Shown piece by piece: positions 39,001-46,959 of a stretch of DNA of 47,438 nucleotides. The notes under the pieces are model-generated. The model was not told the DNA's origin. It saw nothing but the letters and a program-made list of their open reading frames with translations, and did no database searches. This stretch comes from Sergeia podlipaevii (taxonomy: Eukaryota > Euglenozoa > Kinetoplastea > Trypanosomatida > Trypanosomatidae). Location: positions 1 to 47,438 of the forward strand of contig JASANZ010002113.1 in the NCBI GenBank assembly GCA_030849805.1, given 5' to 3'. Made by a program: the position numbers and the translations under genes. Every line of letters begins with the position of its first letter. The stretch's first letter is position 1.

Positions 39001-41020
39001 GCACGCTCGGGCTGGCGGTCTTCCTTTTTTAAGAAAGTCAAACGATAACAGAAGGGCCGCGGAAGAAGCACCGGGGGCGGATGCCGGAAATGCCCAGATC
39101 GCCGCTGCCAAGAACAACAACAACAACAACAACGAGGAGTGGGAGAACGACGAGGGAGAGATACGCATGGGCGATGACGATTACGATGACGAGGACGACG
39201 CTGAGGACGAGGATGACGAGGAGGAGGTGGCGTTGCCACCACGGAGTGTGCTCATCCACCTTGACAACGAGGACGCGTGTGCGCCGGCGGTAATTGTGAC
39301 TGGTACCAAGAGTGCCGCGATGTACGCCGAGTTCACTGATGACACGATAGGGAATCAGGTGGTGATGAGTAAGATAGAGGCAAACTCAAAGCTGCTCTTC
39401 ACCAATATTAACTCAAAGTACTCGAAGCCAGAGGTGAAGGAGCAGATGGTGGAGTTTTTGGAGAAGTACTACAAGGAACCGCTTTTCTTAGAGTCTCCAT
39501 TGCATCCGTCGCCGGGTCGACAGCTCGAGCACAGGCGACAAAGGGAAAGGGGCGAGGAGGCGAGAGGAACACAAAGGCTGCTGGCTAATGTGAGCGCCGA
39601 TATCGATCTCAATCTCAACCGCGATGAAGACGGCGGCGACGATGGCGCAGCACATCATGAAGGTAATATTAGTGAGGATGGGCGTGTAGTGGCTACTGGG
39701 AAGCAAGAGACACGCATGACGCGAGCACAGGAGGAGGAGGAGGAGGAGAGAAATGGCACGACGGCTACTACTGACGCTGCACATATTTCAGAAGACGATG
39801 ACACTGAGACGCAGGCTCTTGATGGATTGTTCGCCGACCTGATGGCTCTTCCACTTGTTCTCATTGCCAACGACGAGGAGGCCTTCTGTCCCTTGGTGCG
39901 CAGCTTGCAGTTTGCGCTTCCCCGCTACGCTGGTCGAGAGATCGTGCTCGTGCACGTCCCACCCGCTCACGGCAAGTCTGTTGCTCTCATGCGCGCGGAG
40001 CAGCGCCACCCTGTGCGGCATTTTATGCCCGTGACGCTGTGCACGTACAACAGCAAGCGTGTTCGCAGGGTGAGTGTGTCGGCGGGAACTCCGATGGATG
40101 TCGCTGTTATGTTGGCTTTCCAAGACATCATCACTTCTCGCCTCTCCAGGACACAACGCGTCAATACTGATGGTGGTGGTGCTGGCGGTGTTGGTGAAGT
40201 GGATGACGTAGCACTCAACACTTCCACGCTGCTGCCTGGTGTCGTGCTGCGGCGTGTGGTGCCACTCAACGCAAATCACTCGCATACTTCGAGCACAAGG
40301 ATGCGGGGAGATGTCAACGATAGGGATAATGATGAAGGAGACGAGACAACGCGACCTCGAATGGACGAGGCAGCAGCAGCAGGAGGAGAGCGCATGCAAG
40401 GGGTTATCGAGCGCATCGTGCGTGCCATGGTGATTGACGCCACGACGGCTTCTGCGGGCGATGTACACGCCTGGAGTACGTATAACGCCCTCACTCGTGC
40501 CTTGGCAGTGCCGGGCCAGCTGCTTGCGCTGGAAGACTTTGCCGAAATCGTGTTTGACATGAAAGCGGTGCTCTCAGTGGACGCAAACAGGACACACACA
40601 GGGGAGGGCGACAGTAGCGGCGGCAGGAGCGCGACATCTGTCACACAGGATCGCTCGATCCTGCAAGGTGCTGGACAAAATTCCAATCTCTTTATTAGAC
40701 GTCTTTTAAACCTCACATCGTCATCTTCTTCTGTAGGGACACTTTCCTCTCTTTTATTATTGTCTGTCCGCGACGCGGATGCAACAGGTGTGCATTGGGT
40801 TACCGGCGCTTCCGAGGTGGACCTTCTCGCGAACTACCCGCTTCCTTCTGTTTTCTCGTCGTTTTCGTTGTCATCGTGGAAGAAATCGGGTAACGCTGGT
40901 GTGGCGGCGACGACTGCGGCTGCGGCGGCGCCAGAGGTGGAAGAGGAGCTCCAGCTTGAGAATCTTGTCGCGCCAGTTCGCTGGAACGAAGTGGTTGCAG
41001 TGAAGGAAGGAAGAAAATAA
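33077..41020 (+). CDS. Giant Stealth-family sugar-phosphate transferase (GNPTAB-like), type II membrane protein
   Basis: 2647 residues. Stealth proteins transfer hexose-1-phosphate groups: bacterial capsule polymerases, and animal GNPTAB, which makes mannose-6-phosphate tags in the Golgi. One membrane anchor (about 355-380) follows a basic stretch, placing the rest in the Golgi lumen. All four Stealth regions can be traced: CR1 DFVYTYVEG (732-740); CR2 with DELRYSMRS (959-967), GHIPSWL and YVYINDD (1234-1240); CR3 with HHAP (1726-1729) to KTRNSSD (1756-1762); CR4 KLLFTNINSKYSKPEVKEQM (from 2105), then EFLEKYY. Asp/Glu, Gln, Asn and Arg-rich inserts separate them. About 500 further residues follow CR4. 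The start at 33077 is the first ATG; 33098 (in frame) is an alternative. By analogy with Leishmania phosphoglycans it may build Man-phosphate or similar linkages; that is inference. Confidence 0.85.
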   Translation: MYVNGIAMSQPYETIETDMCLADRSGGSNNGNISTITRTSSLPHVSVVLDGASPVIQSPPLIQPLTVATCTSHSASATGATPVHLNANSIPECATATAAARYSTTTVATTVTTNTMLSCNLGSPSSSSINQFTSRIHARRGMRPPRRGAVGGGEDGGPLMTSSSTAAASAHNSPPRRMASVRAGSGAGRGEPLDTSATPSRFASNIPSRWLYRPIFDEKRSDNSPDDLGAYNLPVLCTEGFHSAFPGNRAAATCVSSLTMRTAGHNSSGDTGLASANGSFSLSSERSSSASSLFFNSGTTFYGNSGATMLSNNSTKHKSYKNNNIRSYSGSAAGKARGKRKASVTLLLRRAIRYFLMHLHMFIAVFLALFATSYLLGTVLYNRFQLDIRDMTLTEMRYHSPHVVGAISPGLDPRPVSPFPIRSSLTTFYFCFQPWNSLFYDGSTLAALNGIAVDAATRASMRRGEDSKALPNSSTLASTAARAQTAMASKDRGKGRKHGGKKRIAAASVAWRSPQGVRAEHAESMYSLYCLAPWSAQQSVRSVPPVLEWKDGKPIPMRKNRKNNKGAKSDANRNAKPPTAEEDAGKADKEKWKKSDAKDGTDPRAAASAPKGPTTSDGEVPPSSWTSVSLGPHGEVVNRGTSPQDGDTVDTDLLREGTKNGNVEEGNTGSHHRASFSVASEEAAEDGEEGEGDARSVETDEHFLSSHVPGAVQTDYNVYTPEELHEAYAGLDFVYTYVEGYESNRVYRKIFTTPGCAQQLLTLEYLWWSIHTHFSPLPPPLQQHNLSNKDNRRDSGDNARATPPSPPSPVEATKMAERLLSASSSIEDVERLFLRWYAQPIFAPGGACSLAHMFSTGFSTVSSSSSSNHHHSNSSAETAQGGKESPGGGGFSRTNDDDDDGGGGGERTAIATKSTVQKREEEAQWWQALTESANTNQKLLDIVAGLRDQVVDTTDIVCDELRYSMRSVWQHTNKWHTGRLVLVAPSGHIPSWLHHARNFLANSECSVTIHVEDDEEGEENEAQTREVGTTRTERHKNEKGNVDEPPLRHFRSRDPRRRRSRRVECTAAEKLTRTSSDIVLSTSSGGGGGLFYAAEDAPFLHFLSHITQQRKQQTPSPILRGSSGGGFPSSPHRDNDGNGGEGREGPATPQTRNDDGGGNNDPNNNNNNNDKRVGNAHVKGNAAAALPAAAAARHYKRLLVVDQASLMPYGLHITVNSFSIEQHLFRLRQVTPMYVYINDDYFIRRDADLTDFVNYMGGPILRLHEYIVEHEQYQEEADSRRLYTYSWKLGVLNTLFFNVRELDYGGGLTADGETAGENGEDDTDDLVNPIGIRRKDGSLLSPLTRREAHASQQQQQQQPVHKGSLVKGSEHMVNTPSVITVGERARRAMGERTVEDVVLEQRERLIRRDDAKPKQPQSTTTSSAFSTASSRVGSPSMVSKDDTPTVLAVLPGSMPEFPSHFTHAMSTRTLFSRPSSLRGGAVYSPSQWRSDVDYAYAGAFHLAMNAARVNLARLASDDTTEKEQQQDTGATAAAAPSSDISAALVDVTAMKLKVLLPPQLTLRERLEERRLRRAERLERQKQWQQQHGQRWWRDDDEEDDEFDDGDAAETQAARGGGEAGGLYRGSKEIDEIAVVTDTSKDENPVDVVFNKVPVGNNGGVGGGGDDEDGVTAGPGARGEGGKTMDATTHTPLTPAVEAITRHGMPAIYSKKEAAALKSKHRRYLEHHAPFIHCGAMFRYIQDRYQVELSWRAWAHKTRNSSDYYPPFMYTDHMVLHPWASSSTYIQYERELRAWKLMKKRRQLLRRARLRRLAEKKARRVREKARLAKWEAEAEVVARAMRLDGFPRDFEPKGTPSQQLPPSSPLPVQQQQQLEPEKMRGGHRGDPLTHHRDVGEDSNTNLQNENRYVRMAVPQEYTKDSTSTQPHQPQHPQKDEGRRRRRRGGDDDDDEEEGEDRDVNVNGVSAQSSSQAEDVAHARAGGLPFLRKSNDNRRAAEEAPGADAGNAQIAAAKNNNNNNNEEWENDEGEIRMGDDDYDDEDDAEDEDDEEEVALPPRSVLIHLDNEDACAPAVIVTGTKSAAMYAEFTDDTIGNQVVMSKIEANSKLLFTNINSKYSKPEVKEQMVEFLEKYYKEPLFLESPLHPSPGRQLEHRRQRERGEEARGTQRLLANVSADIDLNLNRDEDGGDDGAAHHEGNISEDGRVVATGKQETRMTRAQEEEEEERNGTTATTDAAHISEDDDTETQALDGLFADLMALPLVLIANDEEAFCPLVRSLQFALPRYAGREIVLVHVPPAHGKSVALMRAEQRHPVRHFMPVTLCTYNSKRVRRVSVSAGTPMDVAVMLAFQDIITSRLSRTQRVNTDGGGAGGVGEVDDVALNTSTLLPGVVLRRVVPLNANHSHTSSTRMRGDVNDRDNDEGDETTRPRMDEAAAAGGERMQGVIERIVRAMVIDATTASAGDVHAWSTYNALTRALAVPGQLLALEDFAEIVFDMKAVLSVDANRTHTGEGDSSGGRSATSVTQDRSILQGAGQNSNLFIRRLLNLTSSSSSVGTLSSLLLLSVRDADATGVHWVTGASEVDLLANYPLPSVFSSFSLSSWKKSGNAGVAATTAAAAAPEVEEELQLENLVAPVRWNEVVAVKEGRK

Positions 41021-42117
41021 TATATATATATATACATATATAGGAGCAAAAATAGTAAGAAAAACGATGTGTGTTGAACCGGCGTGTGAGCTGAGAGAGA
41101 GAAAAAAAAACTTGTGTTTTCTTTTTGTTTGCGTCTATCCGTGCCTTCCACTGTGTGCCCACCTAAGTGAAATCGCTAGGGAAGGCTTGAACGGTTTACT
41201 GTGTAGTCGCGGACGAGGGAGTGACAGGAATGGGGTGATGGATGAGGAGGACGAGAGATATAGGGGGGGGGGGAGAGTTTTTTTTTTTCTTTTTGTTGTT
41301 GCTGTTGAGTATGTAAGCACGTGAATGCACATATGTGTATCTGAATGATTATCAATTGCGCGCAGATAGATGGTTTTCCTTTTCTCTAGTACTTTTTAAA
41401 AATAAATAAATAAATAAATAAATATAAATGCAAATATAAATATAAATATAAATATATATATACTTGCTTACTGTGGTTGACTGTGCATCTTTTTTTTTTT
41501 TTTCTTGCTTATGTATAGTTTTTTTTTATATGTGTCAGTACAAGTGCAAATGCTGCTACCACTATTTATTTTTTGAAGGGAGACGAGGACTACCACTACC
41601 ACAATTGTTATTATTTGTTAAGTGTATGAAAGACACTTACGTGCACTGTTTCTTTTTTTTTTTTCTGCTTCCCTGCTATTCTCTCCTGTTTTTCTATTTT
41701 TCTGACTCCTTGTATATATTTTTTCCTCTGTGAAACTGGGTAGAAATACGTTCCCCAGCAATGAAGTGTGTGTCTGTGTGTGAGACAGAGCGAGTGTTTT
41801 TTTTTCCTTTTTGTATTTACTTACTTACTTGATATTATCATCTTTTTTTTTGATTTGACAAATGCATTTTTTTTTTTTTTTACGATTATCACTGAGAATT
41901 TTGCCACTACTCTTGTTGTTGTTGTTGTTGTTGCTGTTGCTGTTATCATCCAATTATTATTATTATTTTTTTTGCTCATCTCATTCAGTATTGCCACGGA
42001 GTGTTGCGCGCATTTTCGTTATCACTTGTTTTTGGCCCCCTTTTTTTGTACTACTTCTTATTCTTCTCTTCCACCTCTTAATTTTTTTACTTTCCGTTTC
42101 ATTTCATACATACACAC

Positions 42118-42158
<41 letters not shown>

Positions 42159-42342
42159 CACCCTCACATTTAGCCTTTTGCATAAAATTTTTTTCACCAT
42201 CATCACAACAACAGATATCTTCAAACAACACTACCAACAGAATATATTGTCAAAGGGTGGAGGTTGTTGTGGTTATCTTAAACTTTTACAAGCAATTGCA
42301 GAAATATATAATCTGAGAGGAGGGTGAAGGGTGTGAGCAAAC
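41021..42342 (+). other. Intergenic region
   Basis: A 1.3 kb spacer: TA repeats after the stop (about 41020-41042), a G run (about 41264-41273), an AAAT/TATAAA repeat block (about 41398-41462), T-tracts, a TTG run (about 41912-41940), an ATT run (about 41955-41968) and a TA repeat (about 42129-42150). No gene is recognised. Confidence 0.6.
42160..42173 (+). promoter_or_regulatory. Candidate spliced-leader acceptor for the glycosyltransferase gene
   Basis: CCCTCACATTTAG ends in AG at 42172-42173. An AG at 42211-42212 is an alternative. Neither leaves an ATG ahead of 42343. Confidence 0.35.
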
Positions 42343-45300
42343 ATGCGTAACCAGTCCAGCCGACGCACGTACAAGGACAAGACAGTGAAACCTTGTTTTA
42401 TCGCTAATCCATATGAGCTCTATGACACTACACAGCTCTGCAGCAACGGTAGCGATGTGGATGGTAAGGGCACTGCTGCTGCTAGCTCACTACAGTTGCA
42501 TCACCAACACCAACAACGGCAACATCAACATCAACAGCAGCAGCAACACGAGCATGCAGAGTCGTTGGCGCATGTATTTGCCAGTAGTAGTTCTGATGCA
42601 TCCTTCAAATTCATTGAAGGAGGAGCCCAGGAGATGATGCCAGGCAGTACTGCTGCTGCTGCCACAACAACAACAACAACAATAACGGTAATGACGACGA
42701 CGAATGTTGCAGTTCAGGACGATAATGACGAGGCATCGATTAGAAAACGAAGAAAAAGAGGCTATAGCACAGCTGTAGTATTAGAGAACCGTTGTTGTCG
42801 GGGAGGAGGCGGTAGTGGTGGTGAGGGCGGCGGCATACCTAGTACTTCCATGATGATGAAAGGTGACAGTGCCACCGCCGCCGCCACAAGGGCGTACGCT
42901 GCGGATTCCTCATGGCGCTATGACAGTCGCGGACTACCAACAACAACACCACCACGACTGCTATCATCGCCATCGTCATTATTACGTTATGTGTTGAGCG
43001 TCACGACCAGTCATAAACTTTTCCTCGCGATGCTGCTGATTATCACTGCTGCGTTCATATTTAACGGGTTGATGTTACGCGATTGTGCGGTGTTTAAGAC
43101 ACGCAGGTATTGCGGGGCACGAAATTTGCGAACCATCACGCGGGCCGACATGAACAAACTTGGGAAGGAGAAGGTTTTTCATAAAATGAATGGGGACGTG
43201 GTGTATCAGTGGATTGTGCAGGAGCGAGAGCGACTACGATATGATTCTTCTTCTTCTTCTTCATCTTTAGTGTTCAACCACTCTGCCATCTCCCACCCAG
43301 CTTCGAGAGTTCTGCTTTCAGATGCAGTCCGAAGCGCCGGCACTCGACCTCTTCCGTTTCTTCAAAGTTACGAAGAGTGGCTTCGTTATTATCTTCTTTA
43401 CGTCCCCTCATATCCAGAGCAACCTCTGCACCAACACCGGCAGAGGCGGAACGAATCATCGCCTCCTCCTCTGTCATCTTGGCAGCCACATCACCCACAA
43501 CGCCATCGTGGAGGCTATATTGATGCGGAGAATACGATGAAGGAGGGAGACATCATTGACACTGCGACGGGAAACAATAAACGCAATGGTGATGGCTATA
43601 ATACAGCGATTATGCATAAAGATGAGGCGTCGGCGGCGGCGGCGCCACAACGCAGGACCCGAATTGCGGTCGTCAGTGCCATGAATAACACAGGCGCCTT
43701 TTCTTGTCTCTCGATCGCATCTGCGGTGCTCTCCGACCTACCCATTTATTACCTCGGCTTTCACTCCCCGTACAGCCACATTGAACGCTACGAGCGTTAT
43801 CTACAATTTATTGAAATAGAGGGACTGGAGGACTCAGACGTGCTGGTGGCGCTTGACAGTGATATCATCTTTTCAGGCGTAGATGCGAGGGCGTATCTCG
43901 CGTACTTCGTAGCCACCACGGCGCCATCGCGTGACTTGCTCGATGTTGTGGCGGTCCGAAGTGGCCAAGTGCCACCCCCGATGTTGTTTTCATCAGAGCG
44001 GTATTGCATGCATCAACAACTGTACGACACCGCTGGCTGTATTGCGCGGTACGATGAGCTAGAGCGACGCATTGTAAAGGAGGTGCGCTTTGACCCCAGT
44101 GGTGCCTACACGTACAAAAGTAACGCAGGGGCTCGGCAAAACCCGTTTCGCTATCTAAACGGCGGTGCCGTGATTGCTCGTGTGTGGGCACTCAAGGCGC
44201 TCTACGCGGCGGTTCTCACCTTCTCCCACACTAGGGCACCGGAGCTGGAGTCACCCAAGTGGTATTGTGACCAGACCATCATTGGGGAGTTGTACTTATC
44301 GCTGCGCCACTGGGAGCTCGATAATAATTTGGTGAAGTTACTACTCATCGAGGCGGAGTTATCGAAAAGGGAGAGGAGTAGAGAGGGGCTGCTGCTGCAG
44401 CAGCAGCTGCTGCACGCCACTGCAGAGAAAACGCAGACGATGGATGCAGACGTAGATAAAGAAATGATCAAAGGTGTGAAGGAGGAGGAGACAGAGGAAA
44501 TGGATAGAGAGAGGGAGGTGGTGGACGCACTGGAGAAGCAGGAGGAGCTCCTACGGCAGCAGCGGCGGCGACGGAGGTCGATAGAGCTGGAAGCTGACAT
44601 ACAAATGCGGCGTGACATGGTTGCGCGCTTACGTCGTCGCTTCAAGGATCTCACCTTCGCGCCGTATAACCTTCCCGCCGGTCTCTTCGGCATTGATGAA
44701 GCAAATGTGTTTACGATTAACGGAGGTTCAGAGACAATATTCAAAACTGACTTTACCGAAACGTCGTATGTGAGCAACCCTTGTGAGCGATGTGCTTGGC
44801 GCAAGGCAGGGATGGAATTTTTTAGCTCCGCTGCTTCATCTGTCGAGGCCCACGACGAGGTTCATGGAGAACAAGGTCTACCTTCCTTTTCATCCACCAC
44901 CGCTACTGTCATGGCAGGATCGTCACCAGACTTCTCCCTTGAGCAGAATCACGAAAGTTTTTCGCTGGTCTCGTGGGTGCGCATGCTTGCTGAATCTCTT
45001 GCACTCACACTAACTCACATGCTTATCTATGAGCCGCTGATGTGGCTGCGCGGCTATCGGCCACCCACTGAGCTCTCCACCGTATCACGCGCTGCCCTCG
45101 CAGAGCAGCACAAGTTCATTCTTCTCTCAATCTCTCCTTCTGGCTATTATTCTTCTCTTCTTGATGGTACGAATGAAATCGGCCGCGACTGTGCCCGCGT
45201 ATCTCATGACGAGAACAACCAGCGGCAGCAGCAACAACAACAGGAAGAGGAGAGAACTCTAGCCGGACAAGGAGGCGCGTGCCGCAGCAAGACAGCGGAG

Positions 45301-45918
45301 GCGGATAAAGCTGTAAGGAAGAGGCTGAATGCTCTCGCTCAGGCACACACACAAACTCTTGAGCACTACGTCGGTCTACGTAATCTTCGGCAGTCTCGCA
45401 CAGGGGCTTTCCTTGCTCCACCGCTGACCACTTCGCTTCCGTATCCCAGCACCGCCCTCTTTCACCCCGACTCGACCCGACCCGCAACTAATCTGGCTTC
45501 TTCAAGACATCTAGATGACGACGACGACGCGGATGATATCATGACCACGACTGCTGCTCCTCTTCTTTTTTCCATCTCGGAGAAGAAACAACGACTAGCG
45601 ATAGAGAAGCGACTTAGTGACTTTCGAAATTCCATCGCAGGTGTCGTCAGCGGTGATGCGGCGGCGGCGGCGGCGTCCTCTTCTTCTTCGCCTTCGCGTC
45701 CGCCTGTATTTCCAGTCGGTTTCCATTTCTCTGGTGGCTGGAAGGAGTACTACTTTCCAATTTATCGACATTTCTTTTCGTGGTACCTTCCGCGCGAACA
45801 CTCTCACGTGGCAGCGCGAAGGATGAAGGAGGTGCTGAGCCATGCGAGGGTGCGGATGTGGATGGGGGACTATGAGGAGACCTATCTTTACACAGACCTG
45901 TGTGGATATCCATTTTAA
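42343..45918 (+). CDS. Type II membrane glycosyltransferase, GT-A fold (PLOD-like)
   Basis: 1191 residues. A single hydrophobic anchor lies at about 224-245 (LFLAMLLIITAAFIFNGLML) after a basic, low-complexity cytosolic tail. This is the layout of Golgi or ER glycosyltransferases. The catalytic part starts near 440 (TRIAVVSAMNNTG). It has a DxD metal and sugar-nucleotide motif D505-S-D507 in DVLVALDSDIIF, a YLNGGAVIAR acceptor-side loop (N606-G-G608), a CDQTII helix (D643-Q644), and HFSGGWK (1128-1134), which corresponds to the C-terminal His/Gly/Lys nucleotide-binding site of GT-A enzymes. The order resembles the lysyl-hydroxylase-associated (PLOD) glycosyltransferase domain. A charged, probably coiled segment (about 700-770) and Ser/Gln runs are inserted. 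Donor and acceptor cannot be told. The Stealth gene lies directly upstream. Confidence 0.75.
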   Translation: MRNQSSRRTYKDKTVKPCFIANPYELYDTTQLCSNGSDVDGKGTAAASSLQLHHQHQQRQHQHQQQQQHEHAESLAHVFASSSSDASFKFIEGGAQEMMPGSTAAAATTTTTTITVMTTTNVAVQDDNDEASIRKRRKRGYSTAVVLENRCCRGGGGSGGEGGGIPSTSMMMKGDSATAAATRAYAADSSWRYDSRGLPTTTPPRLLSSPSSLLRYVLSVTTSHKLFLAMLLIITAAFIFNGLMLRDCAVFKTRRYCGARNLRTITRADMNKLGKEKVFHKMNGDVVYQWIVQERERLRYDSSSSSSSLVFNHSAISHPASRVLLSDAVRSAGTRPLPFLQSYEEWLRYYLLYVPSYPEQPLHQHRQRRNESSPPPLSSWQPHHPQRHRGGYIDAENTMKEGDIIDTATGNNKRNGDGYNTAIMHKDEASAAAAPQRRTRIAVVSAMNNTGAFSCLSIASAVLSDLPIYYLGFHSPYSHIERYERYLQFIEIEGLEDSDVLVALDSDIIFSGVDARAYLAYFVATTAPSRDLLDVVAVRSGQVPPPMLFSSERYCMHQQLYDTAGCIARYDELERRIVKEVRFDPSGAYTYKSNAGARQNPFRYLNGGAVIARVWALKALYAAVLTFSHTRAPELESPKWYCDQTIIGELYLSLRHWELDNNLVKLLLIEAELSKRERSREGLLLQQQLLHATAEKTQTMDADVDKEMIKGVKEEETEEMDREREVVDALEKQEELLRQQRRRRRSIELEADIQMRRDMVARLRRRFKDLTFAPYNLPAGLFGIDEANVFTINGGSETIFKTDFTETSYVSNPCERCAWRKAGMEFFSSAASSVEAHDEVHGEQGLPSFSSTTATVMAGSSPDFSLEQNHESFSLVSWVRMLAESLALTLTHMLIYEPLMWLRGYRPPTELSTVSRAALAEQHKFILLSISPSGYYSSLLDGTNEIGRDCARVSHDENNQRQQQQQQEEERTLAGQGGACRSKTAEADKAVRKRLNALAQAHTQTLEHYVGLRNLRQSRTGAFLAPPLTTSLPYPSTALFHPDSTRPATNLASSRHLDDDDDADDIMTTTAAPLLFSISEKKQRLAIEKRLSDFRNSIAGVVSGDAAAAAASSSSSPSRPPVFPVGFHFSGGWKEYYFPIYRHFFSWYLPREHSHVAARRMKEVLSHARVRMWMGDYEETYLYTDLCGYPF

Positions 45919-46302
45919 CTTTTTCTGTGAATAATTTTTTTTTTCGACAAGGGAGAGAGAGAGAGAGAGAGAAATAGAGAGCCTAAGTTGTTGCTTAACA
46001 TAATGGTGTTTAGCAAAATTAATATATATATATATATATATGTATATAAGGCATCATAATGGTTGGTTTGTTGTTGTTGTTGTTGTTTTGACAGTGTATG
46101 CTTTTGTATTTATTTATATTTGTCATTATTTTTATTATTGCTTATGAGTTGTGATGACACTTATACAGCAATAATAATAAAAAAAAGCCTTTTTTTTTTA
46201 ATTACCAACCATTATATTAGTGTTTAGTGGGCGTTGCGAAGGGAGAGGAAGAAGAGAGAGGTTCGGGGCAAGGAAAGGAAGAGAGCAGGTTTGGTTGGGA
46301 AC

Positions 46303-46604
46303 TCAGAGCTGTGGAGGTGCCTGGCCTCCGTGATGATCGCCTTTAAATACATGTTTTTTTTTTCTTTCTTTCGAAAATTTGATGTCGTAGTTTATAGTAT
46401 TGTGTGAACTTTTCGGGCACTTCCCGATGCTTTTTATTCCTTTTATACTGTAGTCAAGCCATTTATACACATTTTTTAGCGTGCTCCCAATACTAGAAAT
46501 GTCGTTTATGATCCCCTCCACAAACCTCGACAGGGACCCTATTTTTTTTTGGTTAACTTCATAAGCGAGAGTGAGGAGAAATAGCTGCACATCGCATGGG
46601 ATGA
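46303..46604 (-). pseudogene. Coding-like fragment on the minus strand, unrecognised
   Basis: An open frame read from the poly-C tract leftwards to a TGA. After the artificial Gly run from the poly-C, about 95 residues look protein-like rather than repeat-derived: CDVQLFLLTLAYEV, SLSRFVEGIINDISSIGS, NVYKWLDYSIKGIKSIGK. Codons favour AAA and ATA, unlike the GC-rich genes upstream. There is no plausible ATG inside the window's good sequence. It may be a relic of a mobile or foreign element, the tail of a gene interrupted by the poly-C/N site, or chance. No family was recognised. Confidence 0.3.
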
Positions 46605-46605
46605 T

Positions 46606-46635
46606 CCCCCCCCCCCCCCCNCCCCCCCCCCCCCC
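46606..46635 (+). repeat. Poly-C tract with one undetermined base
   Basis: 29 C with N at 46621. The true length is uncertain and the spot may mark a weak assembly joint. Confidence 0.9.
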
Positions 46636-46742
46636 ACACACACATACACAAACACATAAAAAGAAATATTATAAACCGCAAGGTGTTCCCCTTTGTCAAA
46701 AAGGCACGTTCTTTAGCTAATCTATGAGGTAGAACTGGGGTC

Positions 46743-46743
<1 letters not shown>

Positions 46744-46773
<30 letters not shown>
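46744..46773 (+). repeat. AAT trinucleotide microsatellite
   Basis: About ten AAT units. Confidence 0.9.
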
Positions 46774-46775
<2 letters not shown>

Positions 46776-46930
46776 AATAAAACTCCTTTTTAATTGTATC
46801 GCTGCACCCACTCGTGAATCACTCTGCGAAGGATATTCTTTCTCACTCACTCTATAGCTCTCTCTCTCTCTCTCCATACATGTCTTTAGTAAATTTTGTC
46901 AAATAGCTTGGTGAAAAGGTTTGGTTTTAA

Positions 46931-46959
46931 CCCCCCCTCCCTTCCCTCCCTCCCTCCCT
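46931..46959 (-). repeat. CCCT-rich tract; G-quadruplex-capable on the minus strand
   Basis: C7TCCCTTCCC followed by TCCC units. The minus strand has at least five runs of three or more G spaced by one or two bases, which meets the usual quadruplex pattern. It is not the trypanosomatid telomere repeat. Confidence 0.75.

Noticed and set aside
41768..42316. 182-codon frame before the glycosyltransferase gene
   Set aside because: It is Phe/Leu/Tyr-rich from T-tracts and TA repeats, and it contains the region where the splice signals for the next gene are expected.
46931..46959. Telomere repeat
   Set aside because: The units are CCCT without the AA of CCCTAA, so this is not the trypanosomatid telomere sequence.
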